The position numbers and the translations under genes were made by a program. Under the pieces are notes generated by a model that saw nothing but the letters and a program-made list of their open reading frames with translations, was not told where the DNA came from and searched no databases. Of a stretch of 64,000 nucleotides of DNA, positions 58,357 to 64,000 are shown piece after piece; the stretch's first letter is position 1, and each line of letters opens with the position of its first letter. This stretch comes from Holacanthus passer (taxonomy: Eukaryota > Chordata > Actinopteri > Pomacanthidae), in NCBI GenBank assembly GCA_025331565.1, contig JAFREQ010000009.1:9289501-9353500 (forward strand), in the 5' to 3' direction.

Positions 58357-59789
58357 TGAAAAATGTTATGTGCACCCCTGTTTATAGAGCCAAACACCAG
58401 CTCTGCTTTTGGACTCAACAAGCCTTTGGTTCTCAATATAATTTCCCATAAAGTGTTTCTTTTACCTTTTACCTGAAGAGTGATACAGGGTGTGTACGTC
58501 CATATTCCAAGCAAAATGGGTGTTGACTAATGTCCTGGAAAGCACACATAACACTCTTAGCTGTTGATACTCTTTTTAAAATTAATTTAAATTTGAAACA
58601 CTTTAGTGTTAGTTTAGTAGATTAGTTGTTTAGTTAGATTAGTTGCAGCCAGTATAGATATAAAACACGTGAAATTTAGAGTCTTCAGTTGTTTGTACAA
58701 AGAGGTCTGGTAATTAGTATGTTGTTACATTGTTAAGTTTTGAGTGTTTAAGGATAAGCTGTGTTACGAAATCTGGTTGTGCATGGTAAGAGGGCGGTCG
58801 ACTGTGAGGCATGTCTGTGTCATTTTCAGAGTAGGCCTATTTTTGTTTTCAATAGCCTCTTGCTGACGGTAAGGCTGTTGCATGTCAGGGCTTTCCAGTG
58901 GCTGAGGGCTGCGCAGCTTGACGGTGCACTGAGCCTCTTAACACAAGCCTCAGTTCGTGCACACCGTCTGCTTACACAATCGCTAGATACTGTATCACTC
59001 TCTGTGATGATATTCAGAAGCTGCTGTGGCATACTCTGCCTTTTCAACCCACCCACGTGAACAGTTAGATCATGGGGATATGCTGCTGAAGTGGCTCATG
59101 TTTGTAAAAAGTTTTATATCTAAAAGGATTGGTGGTCATCAGCCAGATTCCAACTTTTGGCCTTGTTAATGACAAACTCTAAAATGTGAATGTCTCACGA
59201 AAGGCTAAGAAAACCCCAACGTCTGAGTCTGGTGTGTGTTTTGAGCCCTTGACTGCACTTTGTGGCTCTCATCTGTAGACTCTCTGTTTGACATGATTCT
59301 TGCACAGATGGTAAAAGAGGTTTGTGGTGTTGTGGGGACTAGTCTGTGTCATAATTTTGCCGCCTAAGCTGTGCGATATGACGATATATATTGAGCACCG
59401 AACCAATCTCATTGCTTTTTCCCAAAATTAAAATTCCGTTACGTCATGGCCAATACCATGTACCAGTATCATGGCAGATATGATGACTGTATGATTGACT
59501 GTAAATTGCGTCATATATCCAGTATCAGTGGATAGGGTGTCCTATTTGTGCTTGAATTGTAATACTAGTTGAAAGACATTGGAGGCTATGAAAGGCACAC
59601 TTGCTGTGAGCAGTATTTTATAGTTTATAGCTCACTGTTAAATCTCTACATGACCTGAACTCATTAAAACTGACATTAAGCTTTCTTTTGATTTCAAACC
59701 ATTTTTTTAAGAGGTTAAATTGTAAAGATGGTCACAATCTGAATTAAACCCAGCTGAAGCCTGGAGCTTACCCCCTGACAAAAACAATT

Positions 59790-60095
59790 TTTGGTCTTCA
59801 GCTAACAATTATTAAAATAATCTTAATCAGTTGATTATTTTTATTTTTTTTTTTTTTACAATTCTTCAATTAATTGCGTTGTCTAAAAAAAATACTGTAA
59901 AATGCCTATCACGATTTCCCAGCGCTCATTGTGACGTCTTCGGGTAACTCGTTTTGGCTGACCAACCATCCAAAACGCAAAGATGTTATATTTACAGTGA
60001 AACAGAGAAGACCAACAAATCCTCACATTTTTGAGAAGTTGGAAATGTTGAATGTTTGGCATTAATTGACTAATTGTTTCAGTCCTAGTTGGGGA
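59790..60095. repeat. Dispersed ATTAATCGTTTCAGTCCTA-type repeat
   Basis: TTAATCAGTTGATTATTT, AAAACGCAAAGATGTT, CCTCACATTTTTGAGAAG and TTGACTAATTGTTTCAGTCC occur in order, as in a common teleost miniature element. Fragments of the same kind are at 61130-61210 and 63500-63720. Confidence 0.6.
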
Positions 60096-61040
60096 AAAAA
60101 AAGCATATATGCAATGAATTTACATGTTGTCTGGTAGTAAGCTTGTGTAGAGTCCAGACCAAGCTCACCAGGATGTTTGGATTAAATTTTAGAGTTTTAA
60201 GATACAAGTCGTTGTCGAAAAATACACTGTAGTTCTTTGCAACAAAGTGCCGATTAATACATCTCTAGTAAGCAACTCATCATCAACCCCAAATCCCAAA
60301 TACAATATCTTTGTCATTCTTTTCCTCCTCCTGGTGACTCTGACTCCTTCTATCTTGATCTCGACTCCTTGACCCGCCTGATTCTCAGCCGTTGCTGATG
60401 CTCTGCTTCAATCTGCCATGAGCCGTCCTCTTGAAATGCCACCGTGGCGCCCATCTCCATGGCAACCCCTCTGCCTCTGACATCAGTACCACCACTCCAC
60501 AGCCAATGGGAGAAGAAGGGAGAGAATGAGAGCCTTGACACTCTGAAATCCTATTTTGCAATTCAGAAGGAGATGTAATTTGTGTAATTTGGGTGATTAC
60601 GCCTGCCAAGACGAACACGATGACTTCTGGTTCAACAAACAAGTAAAACATTCACACACACTGCTGCTTGTTGAATTCAAGATGATATCGATGCATCCAT
60701 ATATGTCTCAGGAAATCGACTGATTCATGTGAGCACAAACCCTTTTGCTTAAGTCAGAGTATACGCTATGAATGTGTTGTGGTTTGTTATGCAAAATAGG
60801 ATTTGCAGAAGTGGTCAGGCAGCTTTGATCGCATCTCTTTATCTCATTTTTATATCAAAGTTTGCGTGCAGAAGTTGAAGTTGCATTGAAGTCAGCATAC
60901 ACAAGTGTTATGGTTTTTGACTCATCTTTTAACTGAAGTCATGTTCCTGTAGGCACAAAGCAAAGAATGTTGAATTTACATCACTGACAAACTCAGACCT
61001 TCAGTATGGAAAACCTTCCTCCATTCTGAAGGTTTGAGTC

Positions 61041-61071
61041 GAGGCTGGTATGAGTTTGTCATACCAGCCTC
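61041..61071. repeat. Perfect 13-bp stem with 5-nt loop
   Basis: GAGGCTGGTATGA and TCATACCAGCCTC surround GTTTG without mismatch. Confidence 0.85.
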
Positions 61072-61129
61072 ATACCAACCTCTTCAAATGTTTTGTTTTG
61101 TCTGTCCAGCAGTTAAAAACCCCAAAGCA

Positions 61130-61210
61130 ATTAATTTAAAATATGAGGATTTACATGATGAAAAACAGAAAAACTTCATATTTGAGAAGCTAGAATCAGG
61201 GAACATTTGC
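61130..61210. repeat. Fragment of the same dispersed repeat as 59790-60095
   Basis: CATATTTGAGAAGCTAGAAT and the preceding AGGATTTACATGATG resemble the family's middle section. Confidence 0.45.
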
Positions 61211-61888
61211 AATTTTTGCTCGATTAAACAATGGTCATGAAGGGCTACAACAAATTACTAATCAGTTTGTCTTCAAATCATTCTCTCAACTGGTCTTTAA
61301 AGTCTTTTGTTAATTGTTTCTTGTCATTCAGGGATACAAGAAGGCACTTCATTTAAGAATTTTGATGTATGCAAAATACAACCAAGTGAATCTGGTTAAA
61401 TGTAGAGACTCGACTGGTGGTAGAATCTACGACCTTGCTGATAACGAGCTCAAACAGAGATACCAAGGTCCATGTGTTTGGTCAGTACCTGAGAGCTGGA
61501 GGTTATAGCAGTTGTATATGGGAGTGGCAGTGTGCTCACAGGCAGAGAAATAAAAAAAGAAAGATAAGTGCTTTTTGTAGGAGGGCTGCTATACTTCACA
61601 TTAGACAGTACAGTATTTACAGTGTTTTTACTGTGTGTGGGTTACACTGCTTTTACCACTGATGTTCCTCCATCTTCAATCCTGTGTTTATCTTAAATGC
61701 TCACGCTAAAGGAAATCGTTGTTGACCAATGGATCAGATGGAGTTGATGTACCTTTTAAAGGTGCACAAAGGGGCCATTTTAGCTCATCATAAAAATGTT
61801 TTGCTGTCAGACTTCTCTTACAATAGGGACAGCTGTTATTTATGCACCACTTTTCTTTTAATGCCAGTGAGGTTCTCTGCATTCAGTT

Positions 61889-62294
61889 TAGGGCTGCTTG
61901 TTTATGTTAGAAATCATAATCATGATTGGTTGGTCAATATTAAAATCGTAAGATTACTCATAGACTTTGGAAACATCATTCATTTACTGAACTTAAAAAA
62001 AATTGAAAAATAAATGTCTAATAATAATGATGAATGATTTTATGATAATTGACTGCATTTAACAAGAACATGACACAGCTGACTGAGTGTGAGTTTGGAC
62101 TTGTCAGCAGGGGCGAAAGCGCACAGCTGTAAAGGAAAGGAGTGTGCTGGATTTAAAACACAAGACAAAATGAAAGCATCATTGCAAAACTGCATGCGGC
62201 ACAATAATCATTTCACTGCGTTTACCTTGTTGTCATAATCGTTGGAAGGCAAAATTGTAGTTAAAAATAAAATTTGATTAGCCACCCAGCCCTA
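61889..62294. mobile_element. hAT-type miniature element, TAGGGCTG...CAGCCCTA
   Basis: TAGGGCTG at 61889-61896 and CAGCCCTA at 62287-62294 are perfect inverted ends. The interior AATCATAATCATGATTGGTT, then GGTCAATATTAAAATCG, is the familiar fish hAT miniature sequence. Flanking ATTCAGTT and ATTCTGCA share their first four bases, consistent with a decayed 8-bp target duplication. Confidence 0.75.
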
Positions 62295-63499
62295 ATTCTG
62301 CATGCAATGTAGCTGGGTGTGTAGCCAAGTTTTCTTTTGGTTTTGAGGTTAATGAACTACATATGTTCAGCCTGATGTCATATTTGTCGCTTTGATAACC
62401 CAAAAATGTAAAAACAAGTCCTCATATGGACAGTGACTGTGAATTTCCATTATTTATTTATTAATAGCAATACTCTCTATTTAGCCTGCTTGTGTTTTTA
62501 ATGCGACCTCTGTCGAGCCTGTTGTGTAATCCAGTTGCTATTTGAAGAAATTACAATAGTGAAATGTGAAACACATTAACTGCTTCCTTGGTAAATGAGG
62601 TTGATAAAGCACAGCACATCTGCTCAGTAAAGAAATGAGGAGAAAGGCAATTGCAGCAAGGCAGTTAAAAACAAAATTATTTTTGATTCACATTTTACTG
62701 TGACATGTAACATGGCTGTGACATGGCTGTAAGTGGCTTAAATATATCAAATATCTTAACTACTGCCAAAAAGTAAATCTACTGATTTAACTTAATTTTA
62801 CTGAGTTAACGCTAATGTAAACCTGAAGCCAGGCCTATGATAAATTACTACATACAACTGTCAGGAGCTGTAGAAATTAATATCAAAGCTTAATGCAAAT
62901 GGTATGCACAGTGCAAAGAGGGAAAAGTTTCTGCAAGCTTGAGAGAAAAGCTCTTGTAAACACAAACACCTCACAGTCACCTTGCAACACTGGTTATTGT
63001 GGTCAGTGTACAGAGAAACAGGAAGTGTATTTTGATAAGCAAAAAGCTGATGCAGCCAAATCTGCAATGGTTCCCATGGATAAATCTGTGATCAAATGTG
63101 CAAAACAGAATTGGTTTGCTTTTTCTGTGTCCTCAAATTGTGATTTTACTTGGCTAAAGATCCCCATGCCAAAAATCTTTTTTTTTCTACACACAACAAA
63201 GAGGGCCATATTGTGTGAACTTGTGTAGGCGATAGTGAAGCCTGAGGCTTTACTACTGAAAGTTCTCAGAGACAGCTAATGATAGATCAGTTCTATGAAA
63301 AAGAATCAGCTTAATTGATGCAGACAAAAAGGAAGAATAATAGAATACAGTTACACAATTCAAATGTAGAATTAGCCAGTAGATTATTGGTTGGAAACTA
63401 TAGGGGAGAAACAGTGGGATTGTAAGGGGAAAGGTTACTTAATGCAGTATAACTTAAAAGCTACAGATTTCGGTAGCAGCTTTTCTGATTGCAGATTTT

Positions 63500-63720
63500 T
63501 AAAATGGAAATTAGGGGAACAACTTATGATTGTTTTCATTATTGTTTAACCTGATCTTCATTTTCTTGATTAATAAATCGATCATTAGGTATATGAAATA
63601 ATTGTTAAAAAAAGCCAGAGGATTAGCCCAAGGTGTGATGTCTTTTTTTATGTGTCTTGTTTTGTCTAAGCAACTGTCCAAAAGCCAAAGATATTCTCTT
63701 TACAATTATAACAGGGGAAG
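63500..63720. repeat. Dispersed repeat fragment, inverted relative to 59790-60095
   Basis: TTCTTGATTAATAAATCGAT and CCAAAAGCCAAAGATATTC match the family in the opposite orientation. Confidence 0.5.
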
Positions 63721-63910
63721 GGGAAGTTGAAACCAGATCAATTTTTTGCACTTTTGCTTAAAAATCTATTATTAAAATTGCTGGCGCTTCATTTCCTGAC
63801 AATTTACCAATCAAGTCATTGACTTATAACCTTAGCTCAAATGGAAATTTGAAACCACAGACAGAAAGTGATGAAATATAATAAACTCTCTCAAATAATA
63901 TTCATTTGCA

Positions 63911-63953
63911 AATTTCCCCACTGTGGGACGAATAAAGGTTTATCTTATCTTAT
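63911..63953 (+). mobile_element. Non-LTR retrotransposon 3' tail
   Basis: AATTTCCCCACTGTGGGACG followed by AATAAAGGTTTATCTTATCT is a common teleost LINE 3' end. The opposite-strand copy is at 15945-15998. Confidence 0.65.
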
Positions 63954-64000
63954 TTACATCTTCATATTTGACTTTGATTTATATTTGCATTTTGACACTA

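Larger units (their letters stand above)
52206..64000 (+). other. mapk1: mapk1 intron 1 (partial)
   Basis: No further mapk1 exon (expected to start with the SAYDNVNK-like segment) is found on the plus strand. The intron holds transposon relics, listed separately, a 23-T run at 55695-55717, and A/T-rich sequence. Open frames such as 55882-56349 have no recognisable domain. Confidence 0.75.

Noticed and set aside
1..64000. CRISPR arrays, operons or phage-like systems
   Set aside because: The window is vertebrate nuclear DNA. The tandem array at 6.5-7.2 kb lacks unique spacers and is a minisatellite.

Overview
This window is nuclear genomic DNA from a teleost fish, probably a percomorph. Genes are split by GT-AG introns, several dispersed repeats characteristic of spiny-rayed fish genomes are present, and the protein-coding content is vertebrate. 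Exon boundaries were placed by eye from reading-frame continuity, splice consensus and remembered vertebrate protein families. No alignment or search was run.

Layout: (1) 1-671, minus strand: the first coding exon of slc4a4 (electrogenic sodium bicarbonate cotransporter, NBCe1-B type start), with the rest of the gene off the left edge. This exon carries an apparent 1-nt deletion in a G run. (2) 672-14.3 kb: mostly gene-free, with a striking ~27-bp-unit minisatellite (6466-7235), two G runs and a long foldback. (3) 14644-28601, plus strand: a complete rufy3 gene with two alternative first exons and two alternative 3' ends. It predicts a 469-aa short form and 631/660-aa forms ending in a degenerate FYVE-like domain. 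(4) 31360-38487, minus strand: a complete grsf1 gene (mitochondrial RNA-binding protein, three quasi-RRMs), tail-to-tail with rufy3. The RUFY3-GRSF1 tail-to-tail pair is also found in human. (5) 38994-49070: a ~5-kb direct tandem duplication. Each copy holds one intronless TRIM gene (RING, B-box, coiled coil, PRY-SPRY) on the minus strand. Copy B has lost 31 residues that include most of its B-box zinc ligands. (6) 49.2-51.8 kb: a decayed unassigned tract and a hAT-like non-autonomous element. (7) 52060-52205, plus strand: exon 1 of mapk1 (ERK2). The remaining ~11.8 kb is its first intron, dense in transposon relics including a broken hAT-type transposase copy (about 57.0-58.4 kb).

The genes are ordinary vertebrate loci and do not form a single pathway. 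The parts that deserve attention are the recent TRIM duplication with its mosaic divergence, the slc4a4 frame break, the grsf1 terminal intron that does not change the protein, and the structured repeats. I found no RNA genes, no CRISPR and no convincing undescribed system.
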